Of a stretch of 64,000 nucleotides of DNA, positions 1 through 10,194 are shown in pieces. This stretch comes from Dioscorea cayenensis subsp. rotundata (taxonomy: Eukaryota; Streptophyta; Magnoliopsida; Dioscoreales; Dioscoreaceae). Made by a program: the position numbers and the translations under genes. Location: the NCBI RefSeq assembly GCF_009730915.1, contig NC_052479.1, positions 1,364,001 to 1,428,000 on the forward strand, given 5' to 3'. Each line of letters starts with the position of its first letter. The stretch's first letter is position 1. A model generated the notes under the pieces. It made no database searches. It had not been told where the DNA came from and saw nothing but the letters and a program-made list of their open reading frames with translations.

Positions 1-54
1 GTTACTGCAACAGGGAGGCCAAAATGATAAACAACACAAGTAACACAGTGCTAA

Positions 55-60
55 TTTATT
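55..60 (-). terminator. Candidate polyadenylation signal
   Basis: TTTATT on plus reads AATAAA on minus, about 300 bases after the ZNHIT3-like stop codon. The region between is AT-rich and has no other gene. Position and motif are the only support. Confidence 0.3.
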
Positions 61-364
61 TTTAACAATGTTTTTTTTTTACAAAATAATAAAAAAAAAA
101 AGGGTTGGGAACATTTCCAATGTATCCCTGCAAAATTAGAGGCTCAATTGAAGCAAATCAAAATAGCCAGATCTTTAACAGAAACAGCAGCCAAACAAAT
201 GCTGATTGTTTATAAAGAGCTCTCAAGGAAATTCAGAGTTAGTGCATAAAAACTCATGTCCATTGGATCATTCTCTTTGGCAGATGTTTCAGTGCCATAT
301 CTGTGTTCATCTAGTGATCGATGCTTGATACTCTGATAACAAATCCTAAATAAGCTTTCATCAG

Positions 365-2296
365 TTAAAGATCTTGTTCTTGGGGGCTGACAATGGATAG
401 AATCTGCAAAAGAGTGTAAAAGATCGATAAGAAGCATGCTTCCAGTATGAGTAACTAAGTTTGTACCTTTTCAGTGAAATCGCGAAAATTTTGTCCTTTC
501 ATTGCTTCATCAAGTTCCTAGAACAGGTCAAAGAGGCATTACTTGTGCAGATTATTGGTAATTGATCCCGGAGGAAGCTGTGCAGTTATCATAGAAAGTG
601 AACTTACATCTTCAGGATTTTTTTGAAGAACTAATGCTCTTGATTAAGTTCTGCAGCTCTCTATTCTGTAAAGAGTCTCGAATTTCCTTCGACTCTACTG
701 CTCAAAGGAGGACAAATTTAGAAATTGAAGAAAAAGTTCTTATAATGTTGAAAAAACTAAGAGTGTACTGAAAGAACACCAAATAGGCACATTAATTTAG
801 ATTTGTGTGAAACTGAAATTTTACAACATTGCTGGCTGTTCAGTGAATATTTGAACAAAATAATCCAGGCTTTTCCGGAGCATGTGCATATGACTGGATT
901 CATATTACATGCCAAGTTCAGAGGATGATAATTTATCTCAAAGTTCAACATATGTAAGCGTCTAATCATTCAAGACATGCAAGTTTGAACTTATTATTTA
1001 AGAGAAATTCAATAAGGTCATTTTTACGTCAATTAGAAAATGGTGAAGACATGACAAATTGCAAGAAAGCAAAGAAGTACCAATGGACTCCAGTTGTTCT
1101 TTACTAAGAACCCAACTTGACTCCTCAACTTGATATGATCTTTCCGGAAGCACCTCAGCTGCAACGATGAACAAGGAAAACCCACTATATAAACAAGACT
1201 ACTTCAAACTTTTACCAGAATTGACAGAATAGAATAAGCACCTTAAATTGGTTTTAATGATGTTTTTCAGCCATTTATGCATATTTTCCAATGCATAAAG
1301 AATTTCTGCCAGATAGCAATTTTCAATGTGTTTGGTTTATTGTATTTTTCTTCGGCAGTAAAAATCACAATAATTTCTGTAGTTCAGTCTGAAGCATGTT
1401 GGTGATGGGTTCTATTCATTTCAAGATCCAACATTTTTCTACATAGAGGTCTAATCTTTATTTTATAAGAAAAATATTTCACTATAACATACTCTATAAT
1501 GTTCACCAAGACAACACAATGGTGCCATTGAATTATTCAAAATGATGCAAGTGCTCTGAAAGATTAATTTAAACAATAAATGCGGGATAAACACATGCCT
1601 TTTGAGAGGGATTGCGCACCTACTGATTCCAATGGAGAGGAGGATTTTTGGCAAGGATTTTCTGAAATTCAGATTGAAAAAGGATTAATTGCAAGAATTA
1701 TAAATTACGTTTGTATACTCGTTTAACTGAATCAAATTACCTGGCAGGCAGAGTGGAATAATAATGAAAAAGGAATCATACCTTTGTGCTTCCTAAAGCA
1801 TGCCACAGAACAACTGCATGGTAGAAAGCAAATATATCATCATGCTAGGAGTACGCGCAAGTAATGCAAAACAAGTATTTCTGATACAAGAAAGAACAAA
1901 ATTCAGAATTGATAGGGTTGCTTGTCAACTATAAAGTCAAATTTTATCAAATTCAGAGTAAAACCAAGATAGAAAGACATTATAAGTACTGCTGCAATAG
2001 GAAAAGAGAAATCTTCGATAGCACATAGAGCAACGTAATTGATAGGGCTGGCTTGTCAACTACAAAGTCAAATTTTATCAAATTCAGAGTAAAACCAAGA
2101 TAGAAAGACATTACAAGTACTACTGCAATAGGAAAAAAGAAATCTTCGATAGCACATAGAGCCACGTAATGTTTATTGCAAATTTTGTTTTGCAAGAAAA
2201 GACAATATGGAAATTAACTCACTAAGGTGCGAGGCAGGAAGGACACTTGTATTTAGATTGTGCTTCTTTGCAGACTTCACACTGTCGAAAACCCAT
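365..2296 (-). CDS. ZNHIT3: HIT-type zinc finger protein, ZNHIT3-like
   Basis: Small zf-HIT protein. In other eukaryotes ZNHIT3 helps assemble box C/D snoRNPs; that role is inferred from the family. Coding exons, in order on the minus strand, are 2223-2296, 1782-1813, 1081-1158, 608-697, 467-517 and 365-403; all introns are GT-AG. The protein would be about 120 residues. Residues 1-35 hold the zinc finger: CEVCKEAQSKYKCPSCLAPY, then CSVACFRKHK. The split TA|T tyrosine codon across the first coding intron confirms that splice. The C-terminal part has a short conserved helical region ending in TEKILSIVSPQEQ and then a stop, like the ZNHIT3 C-terminus. One oddity: the exon 608-697 carries seven T at 618-624 (seven A in the gene). 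Six would keep frame into the next exon, while seven bring an early stop. The first exon is non-coding (2966 to about 3060). Confidence 0.85.
1907..2170. repeat. Tandem duplication inside an intron
   Basis: Two units of about 130 bp (1907-2036 and 2037-2170) differ by only a few substitutions and short indels. Both run from GATAGGG...TTGTCAACTA to CACATAGAGC...ACGTAAT. They lie wholly within the intron between the first two coding exons of the ZNHIT3-like gene, so they should not change the protein. Confidence 0.9.
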
Positions 2297-2965
2297 GTTG
2301 TGCAACAACCCCTGAAAATCCTCTTTCAAATATAACTATATATATAAAGCAATGTTCTCTATTACAAGATGCTGTATAGTTTACAAACACTTTCAGCTGT
2401 TTTTAAGCTGACTACCAACTTTTAGTATCATCAGCCAAAGTACAAGAATATACCACTGAAAGAAAACGAATTCAGAAAGAATGATAAACACATAATCATG
2501 CAAAAAGTGGCCTCCAGAAGTTTATATTGCAATTTCAACATAATTATCCCAAAAATATAAAAACAAGTTTCTAATGGGGAAATATGATACCAAAAAAAAA
2601 AGAACAGCAAAACCTCATATAGATTACAAAGATAAGATTTCAAACAACAAGAAGCATCAGATTAATTGCAAGATACTAAGAGCATAGATATGGAAACAAG
2701 AAAAGATCACACCTTTGAACATGACAGCAACTCATACAATTAATATGATCACAAGAACATCATAAAAGATAAATTTTTGTGCTCGTCTAAGATCAAAAAG
2801 CAGTGTCCACATTCAATTTCATGCGTCTGAATCCAGCTCAAACCCTAGACTGATTCCATACGAGAAAAATAGCATTCCAAAACGAGAATTCACACAGTTT
2901 CGCATCAATCAGAGAAAACGAAAACCCCAACTAAGAATGGAATAGAAACAAAGAGAAGGACTCAC

Positions 2966-3060
2966 AGAGATGCTCGTGCTCCGCCGCGCAATGCGCTCGC
3001 GAGCTCTCGAGGGCGTGCGAGAGTGACACAGCGCGCGGGGCGTGCGTGAGAGAAGACGAG
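2966..3060 (-). other. Non-coding first exon of the ZNHIT3-like gene
   Basis: A GC-rich stretch ends in a good donor (CTCT followed by GTGAGT, read on the minus strand). A matching acceptor lies at 2312-2314, 15 bases before the start codon, giving a 5'-leader intron of about 650 bp. The upstream edge is only approximate. A transcript alignment would settle it. Confidence 0.6.
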
Positions 3061-3085
3061 GTTAATGGGTTTATTGGGAGTTTTG

Positions 3086-3103
3086 TTGGGCTATAAGGCC
3101 CAT
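3086..3103 (-). promoter_or_regulatory. Site II-like promoter motifs
   Basis: Two TGGGCY motifs in opposite orientation (TGGGCT on plus at 3087, ATGGGCC on minus at 3097-3103) lie just upstream of the GC-rich first exon. Such site II elements are known from promoters of plant housekeeping and translation genes bound by TCP factors. This fits a ZNHIT3-type gene. Confidence 0.45.
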
Positions 3104-3239
3104 TGGGTTGAATGGATTCGTGGTGATTATTAAGCGTGGTTGAATAAATTATGATTTAAGGTTATGATCTAGTTTTTATTTTAATGTGAAAAAAAAAATA
3201 ATTTTGTTAATTAGCTACTAAAAATATTCACTTTTATCA

Positions 3240-4250
3240 TCTTGTTTCAGTTCAGTGATAATGTGTGTGGGCTACTTTTTTTCGTAAACGCCTTTAATTA
3301 GAGTTAGCTGGTAAAAAGCGACGAATCACAAATCAAATTTTATTTTTTTTTAGACTTCAAGATATTATGACGAATTTGAACAAATCAATTTCATACATTT
3401 TTAATGAATATGAATTCATAGACTTCATTGAAAGTTCAAGGAATATGAAATCATCTTGACGACACTTATGCTTATGGACCTAACTAAATGATTGTAGCAT
3501 TTCATCTCATTCCTATTATTTCGCCGAAAAGCATACTTTGACTTTTGCTGACTTTTGGTTTTTGTCAAATTTTGCATCTCGAACATGATTTAGAACTTCT
3601 CGCATTCTGTGCTTGTGAAACTTTTTGCAACTTAGAAACTCTTTAACTTTTTAGTCTTGAGGCTATTGAGCTCATTTGTTGTTCATTTGGAAACTTGTGT
3701 CTTGACCATTTGATTTGGATTTCTCAAGTTGTGAAATCTCTATGTTGATGGGTCATAAACTTAATTTGACTTTTCATAAGCTTCAGCTTTCTTGTGAAAC
3801 TTTTTTACAACTTGTGAACTCTTTAACCCTTTGACTTTTGAAGCTGTTGAGCTTATTTGTTGATTTATTTTAAACTTATATCTTGGACATTTAAACTTAT
3901 CTTACATATTTGAACTTGCATCTTGGATTTGATTTGAATTTCAAATTGTGGTTTTCTATTTTGATGAATCACAAACTTGATTTGACTCTTCATAAATTTC
4001 GGCTTTCATGCTTGTGAAACTTTTTGCAACTTGTGAAGTCTTCAATGCTTTAGTCTTGAGGTTGTTAAGCTTATTTGTTGATTTTATTTAAAACTGGTAT
4101 CTTGGACATTTGAACTTGCATCTTGGATTTGATTTGGATTTCAAGTTGTGGATTCTCGATGTTGATGAATCACAACTTGATTTTTACATGATTTTACTTT
4201 TGAAAAGCTTCGGCTTTCGTGCTTGTGAAGCACCCTTCAGATTTTGACTT
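3240..4250. repeat. Dispersed repeat with internal tandem array
   Basis: Imperfect units of about 180-215 bp, each containing GTGAAACTTTTTGCAACTT, then CTTTAAC and a CATTTGAACTTGCATCTTGG-like stretch, recur near 3614, 3794 and 4011, with a partial unit at 4221. The leader (GAAATCATCTTGACGACACT at about 3447) and the segment 3260-3350 recur in the same order in the 31.3-33.5 kb region, in part as reverse complement. That makes this a dispersed family, probably a non-autonomous transposon, rather than a local satellite. No clear termini or target duplication were found. Confidence 0.7.
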
Positions 4251-4639
4251 ACATTATCCCATTGATTTCAAAAACTCAGGAAAACCAATTCGATATCTGG
4301 GAAGTGACTTCAACAAGTGGACCAGTATTGCTAACCACCTTTAGGTGAACTAACACCCACTTATTTTTGCAAGGGAAAAACGCAACAAGTTATGCTACTG
4401 AACCCATGCAAATCCACTCCACCAGATCTCAATTTAGATACACTTGGGCATCGGGCAAACATTGAGCCACAGTCATCATATGGGTTAGGAGTACCCTTTT
4501 CCATTACTATACTCCCTACCCAGAGCACTACGGAAGGTGGGCTTTTCAAGTCATAAAAAAATCATCTGAAATACTAAAAAAGACAGGCATTCTTGGTGCA
4601 ATCGCAATATCAACAAGGACATACGGATTTGATTCATCA

Positions 4640-4902
4640 GTTGTGAAAGCATTACCGAAACATGGTGTTTGAAGACCAACACATTTGTGACTCCATTTGG
4701 AGATATCAGAATTCCTTTATGGGAACTTAGTTGCATTGGAGGATTACCAATTATGGGAGAGTTCTATGAAGAATATGTCTCTCCAAACAACATGCTCTAT
4801 TCCAAAGAAGCTTATTCCTCTATTTTCAAAGACTTGTTTAATATCTACCAATGGATTTGTTACTTCACTTCAACAAAAACCGGTAAAGTTAATTTTGTTT
4901 AG
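4640..4902 (+). pseudogene. Plant mobile domain (PMD) fragment, left arm
   Basis: A short reading frame includes TWCLKTNTFVTPFGDIRIPL followed by WELSCIGGLPIMGEFYEEY. This matches the plant mobile domain pattern (W-C...TNTF...P.GE.....L.D...I.GLP..G) found in MAIL1/MAIN-type host proteins and in retroelements and Mutator-like elements that captured it. Only the N-terminal part of the domain is present. Stops occur in the frame just upstream, and the fragment ends in the palindrome loop, so it is not a functional gene. Confidence 0.7.
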
Positions 4903-5039
4903 TGGGCAGATTTTTTTCTTCAGAGTTCACATGGAAAAAAGAGACTTGCATACAAAACTGGACTCTTCTGAAGCTTGAGGAACGGGATGAACATCGTTGT
5001 CTGCAAGTCTCCTTTAATTTTTCTATGTGAATCCCTGAA

Positions 5040-5330
5040 GAAAAAAAAATATGCCCACTGAACATAATTAACTTTACCTGGTTTTTACAGTCTTTCAAAA
5101 TAGAGGGATAAGCTCTTTGAAATAGAGCATATTGTTTGGAAAGACATACTCTTTATGAGAACCCTCCAATAATTGATAATCCTCTGATGCACCTAAGTTC
5201 TCATAGAGAAATTTTGATCTCTCCAAAAGAAGTCATTGGTTTTTGAACACCATGTTTCTATAATGCTTTTCACACTTGATGAATTGAATTCATATGTCCC
5301 TATTGATATTGCAACGGTACCAACAATGCC
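5040..5330 (-). pseudogene. PMD fragment, inverted right arm
   Basis: This is the reverse-complement copy of the left-arm fragment, with additional indels that break the frame. For example, the codons around the TNTF and GLP positions are disrupted. Divergence from the left arm suggests the palindrome is not very recent, or has been weakly maintained. Confidence 0.65.
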
Positions 5331-5468
5331 TGTCTTTTTGAGTATTTCAGATGATTTTTTTATGACTTCAGAAGTTCACCTTTCGTAATCCGCTAGGGAG
5401 GGAGTATAATAATGGAAAGGGGTCCTCCCCATATGATGGTGGTTGGATCAGTGTTCACCCGATGTCTG

Positions 5469-6599
5469 AAATAATGATTAAATTATTAAATCATACAAAA
5501 AAAAATTTCCTGGTTCAAGATGGCTGAAATAAAAAACATAATTAAAAAAAAATTTGAAGGCGGATGGTTTTAAAAAAATGGCCTTCGTATGCACAAAAAT
5601 AAATAAAAATAATAAGAAAAAAAAGGGATGGCGTCCACGAAGCCAAAAAAATTAAAAAAATATATAATAATAATAATAATATAAGAAAGAAAAAGAAAAG
5701 GGATGGCGTATGTTCTGCCCACAAATAAATAAATAGATAATAAATAAAAGGATAAAAATAAGGGGAAAAAAGGTGGCATTCAAGATGTTCGAAGAAAATA
5801 ATGGAAAATAAAAAAACAAATATGAGAAAAGGGGTCGTTTAAGATGCCTGAAAAATAAATAAATAAATAATAATAACAGAAAAGGATGATGATGTTAATT
5901 AAGGTTAATTATAAAAGAGTGAAAAAAGGGAAGCTGAGATTTGTGGTGTTACAAAATATATGCATATAAATCTCTTAAAAAAAATTGGAGTTATTCTTTA
6001 TGAAAACAATGAACAATGTTCATGAGAGAAGGAAACAATAAGTAAAAGAGTTAGATTTTTATCTATGAGAGGAGAAATAAACAAAAGAGTTAGATTTTTA
6101 CCTTGAAGTAGTTGGGATGGAGATTCTAAAGTTTATGGTTGAGTGAGAAAACTACTAGGGGTGCAATTTATTTATATAAAAAAAAAAAGAAAATTCTAAT
6201 TTGAATAAAATTTCAATTTTATTACTACTCGAATTAAAAAGAAAATTAAATCTTTCTTTGAATAAAAATTTGATTTTTATAGGTAATGATCACTATTTAC
6301 ATATAAAAAAAATATATTTAGAAGTTATCCTGCTCGAATTTAAAAAAAATAATAAAAATAAATCCGAGTTTCCAACAAATATTTGATTTTTTTTATGGAT
6401 AATGATTAAAAAAATTAATAATATACGGAATGAGATAAGGATAAATTAATTCAAAATTTTTTAAAAAAATCTCGGATATTAAAAAAATCGGGGAAGATAA
6501 TAAAAAAATCCTCCTCTAATGATAGAAACAGTATATTTCATGGTGGGACCCGGTTAGAGGATGTTAAAAAAAAATAAAATAAAAAAATAAAATAAAATC
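5469..6599. other. A-rich low-complexity DNA, no gene
   Basis: Long poly-A and AAT/AATA runs contain four short, similar islands built on GGGATGGCG, GATGTTCGAAG and GATGCCTGA (about 5560-5850). This resembles decayed imperfect tandem repeats or the untranslated part of a retroelement. No coding signal was found. Confidence 0.5.
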
Positions 6600-6685
6600 T
6601 TGCATGTAGCCATGCACGGAGGGAGGCATGCGTTTCATTGTCTCTTCTCTTTATCTCCAAAAGGTCTCTCTCTTTTTTCAAGCTC

Positions 6686-6826
6686 CATCCATGGCTTCCC
6701 CTTCCCAAAGCTCCCACCTTTCTCCACCCTAACCTCTATCCATGGCATTTTCATCCTAAAGCTCCCACCTTCTCCATCCCAAACCTCTAATCTCCAACCT
6801 TTGAATGCTAACTTTTTGTTCCAAGT
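6686..6826 (+). repeat. Two-unit pyrimidine-rich repeat at the gap edge
   Basis: Two units of about 51 bp start with TCCATGGC (6688 and 6739) and share AAAGCTCCCACCTT and CCTCTA. A frame from 6600 would read the repeats as SIHGFPFPKLPP and SIHGIFILKLPP, but nothing else supports a gene. The sequence runs directly into the first N gap. Confidence 0.5.
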
Positions 6827-7826
6827 NNNNNNNNNNNNNNNNNNNNNNNNNNNNNNNNNNNNNNNNNNNNNNNNNNNNNNNNNNNNNNNNNNNNNNNNNN
6901 NNNNNNNNNNNNNNNNNNNNNNNNNNNNNNNNNNNNNNNNNNNNNNNNNNNNNNNNNNNNNNNNNNNNNNNNNNNNNNNNNNNNNNNNNNNNNNNNNNNN
7001 NNNNNNNNNNNNNNNNNNNNNNNNNNNNNNNNNNNNNNNNNNNNNNNNNNNNNNNNNNNNNNNNNNNNNNNNNNNNNNNNNNNNNNNNNNNNNNNNNNNN
7101 NNNNNNNNNNNNNNNNNNNNNNNNNNNNNNNNNNNNNNNNNNNNNNNNNNNNNNNNNNNNNNNNNNNNNNNNNNNNNNNNNNNNNNNNNNNNNNNNNNNN
7201 NNNNNNNNNNNNNNNNNNNNNNNNNNNNNNNNNNNNNNNNNNNNNNNNNNNNNNNNNNNNNNNNNNNNNNNNNNNNNNNNNNNNNNNNNNNNNNNNNNNN
7301 NNNNNNNNNNNNNNNNNNNNNNNNNNNNNNNNNNNNNNNNNNNNNNNNNNNNNNNNNNNNNNNNNNNNNNNNNNNNNNNNNNNNNNNNNNNNNNNNNNNN
7401 NNNNNNNNNNNNNNNNNNNNNNNNNNNNNNNNNNNNNNNNNNNNNNNNNNNNNNNNNNNNNNNNNNNNNNNNNNNNNNNNNNNNNNNNNNNNNNNNNNNN
7501 NNNNNNNNNNNNNNNNNNNNNNNNNNNNNNNNNNNNNNNNNNNNNNNNNNNNNNNNNNNNNNNNNNNNNNNNNNNNNNNNNNNNNNNNNNNNNNNNNNNN
7601 NNNNNNNNNNNNNNNNNNNNNNNNNNNNNNNNNNNNNNNNNNNNNNNNNNNNNNNNNNNNNNNNNNNNNNNNNNNNNNNNNNNNNNNNNNNNNNNNNNNN
7701 NNNNNNNNNNNNNNNNNNNNNNNNNNNNNNNNNNNNNNNNNNNNNNNNNNNNNNNNNNNNNNNNNNNNNNNNNNNNNNNNNNNNNNNNNNNNNNNNNNNN
7801 NNNNNNNNNNNNNNNNNNNNNNNNNN
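6827..7826. other. Assembly gap (1000 N)
   Basis: Exactly 1000 N, a placeholder length. It follows a repeated stretch, so collapsed or unresolved tandem DNA is a likely cause. Confidence 0.98.
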
Positions 7827-8026
7827 AAATGGTTCTTATTTACTTATATAACTCTTTGATTAAGTAATTATTTATGATTTTAACTACTTTTACCTTCTCA
7901 ATTCACTCATCTTGTTTTAAAACAATAAATAAAAATCTTTTTATAAAGGCCACTTTAAGGAAACTATCAATATATATTAATAATTACCCATTTTCTCCTA
8001 GTGTCTTTATTTGTTTTGAGATACAT

Positions 8027-8065
<39 letters not shown>

Positions 8066-10156
8066 GTATGTATGTATATATTGTATTCAATTTAAAAAGA
8101 ATATGGATATGTAAAATAATCATACAATGTATATGAGATATGATATAATTTTTCTAATGAGAAATTGAATAATATATATATTTATTTGTTTTATTTATTT
8201 TATTTTTATAAATGTGAGATGCACTTACTCCTCCTGAGTTGAATATACTTAAATTTCATTTTATATAAATATAAATATAGATATTTGTGAAAGGGATAAG
8301 GAATGTGAAGCAGAGGAAGCACCACATCATACACTTAATGAAATCCATCAACTCAAAGATGCCAATCTTAAATCTTTCATTTGGCATCTAAATTCTCAAT
8401 TATATGCACTCACTTAGAACAAAGAATGTGGCTGGTGCACTAATTTTAAAACTATGTTATTTTTAAATATTTCCACTAATTATTTATAAAAAATAAAAAT
8501 CCACATTTAAAAATTCTTTAGTAATAATTGCAATGTTTATTTGAAACTTTTATCAATTTGCACACTGTGTCAAATGGGATTATTATTGCTTTTGAAAAAA
8601 AAAATTATGCTAATGAGTTATTAGTCTAGCAGCATTAACCTTGTTATAAAAGATATTAGTATAAAAATTTAATTTCTTAAATTAAAAATCCACTCGGTGT
8701 AGTGGTGATAATGAATCCATGATTGTGAATCCGGATTTATAATTTAAACCCTATATAAGTCAGATCAAAATACACAATCAAATTTTTAAATTTATGGCTT
8801 TGCATATTGCCCTGATTCACTATAAGAAGCTGTTGAATTAAAAATGATAATTTAACAACATACTTATTTTGTTACTAATTAGAAACCGATTATATATGCT
8901 CATATTGTATTTGTCAAATATATATATTTATATATAAGTTATTATGATTATTGACAAATCTTGAGTGGGGAGTAAAATGAGAAAGAAGTTAACAAGACCT
9001 CCACATTGGAAAATGTCCTTTTGTGTTGCAACAACACACTTATTCTCACTGTTTGTGTAAAAAGAGTAAAACAAAACCTCTTCATTATTGCCTTGAAAAG
9101 CCAAGTCTCTTTCTGCTGATTTTTATTACTTGTAACTTTGTGGATGAATATGCATCCAATTATATCCATGCAATTACATAATTAGTTTTTTGTCTGGTTC
9201 TTGTACAAATAATATCATGAATAACACAAAAACTTTGTTCATCAAACAAATAAGTAATACAAACACTTTTGCTGAAGCTCAAGCAGTTATATTGTACCTT
9301 ATTAACTGTAATGTTATCATCTACCAATCAAATAGACGCTAAAAACATGCTTTATTACTGTACTATAGAAAATAATATTATTAAAAAATAAAATTATTGA
9401 AAAACAAGGAGCACCATTGTTTTTTAATGTTTTAGCATTGGAACTTTCAGATAAAATGTTTATCTAAAGTTATTCATGAATAAATTATCAAACAACATTT
9501 AGAAATAGCGGAGATGTATTAAAATAATTATCCAACTTAACCAATATTTTTTTTAAAAAAAACTAGTTCATGTTTTTTTGAAATAGTGTCTGTAGATAAA
9601 TCATAAATGCTATTTTTTTATTGGCATAACTAAAAAAATATTTTTAACCAGCATCATAGTTTCATTTTTCAACTAATATGATTATTTTTTTTAAATATTT
9701 ATGTTTAAAAATGGAAGTAAAAGTTTAATATTATTAGTATTATTTTGATGATTATAATATATTATTTTTTGCCAGCAATATGTTGATTTATTGACATCAA
9801 ATCTCTTATATAAGATGTTCGTTCTGCTGAGAAGATAAGTTTGAATTTTAATTCACACAGATGAAAGACACATGTATTATAAATCTGAACTTTTCACAAA
9901 TGCTAATTTCTAACACATGATGTATCAATATTTATCAAACATATATATAATTTTCTATTTTTCTCTTGCTAAAATCTTCTAGCTTATATTTGGATTGAGA
10001 AGTAGCAAAATATATTTTTGGTAATTTAGTTAAAACAATCTCGACATTTACTAATATTATTAAAAAAAAAACAATTGCTAAAAGTCTTCAATCATACAAA
10101 TATAATGTCCATCTTAATCTTTTAATTATTATAATGCATTATTTTTTTTTCTACTA

Positions 10157-10194
<38 letters not shown>

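Larger units (their letters stand above)
4446..5468. repeat. Palindrome carrying a plant-mobile-domain gene fragment
   Basis: The left arm (about 4446-4950) and right arm (about 5002-5468) are reverse complements with scattered mismatches and small indels, around a loop of about 51 bp. Matching landmarks are the TCATCATATGG segment, TTTCCATTA.TATACTCCCT, GACAGGCATT.TTGG, and GTGGGCA.ATTTTTTTCTTCAG near the loop. Both arms carry the same coding remnant of the plant mobile domain (PMD) family. A transcript through the locus could fold into a hairpin with nearly 500-bp arms. Confidence 0.85.

Noticed and set aside
3595..4250. CRISPR-like array
   Set aside because: Plant nuclear DNA; units are 180-215 bp and diverged, without short constant repeats and unique spacers.
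6600..7859. Long open frame from MHVAMHGG across the N gap
   Set aside because: Most of it is N; only the 76 codons before the gap are real sequence, with no family resemblance.
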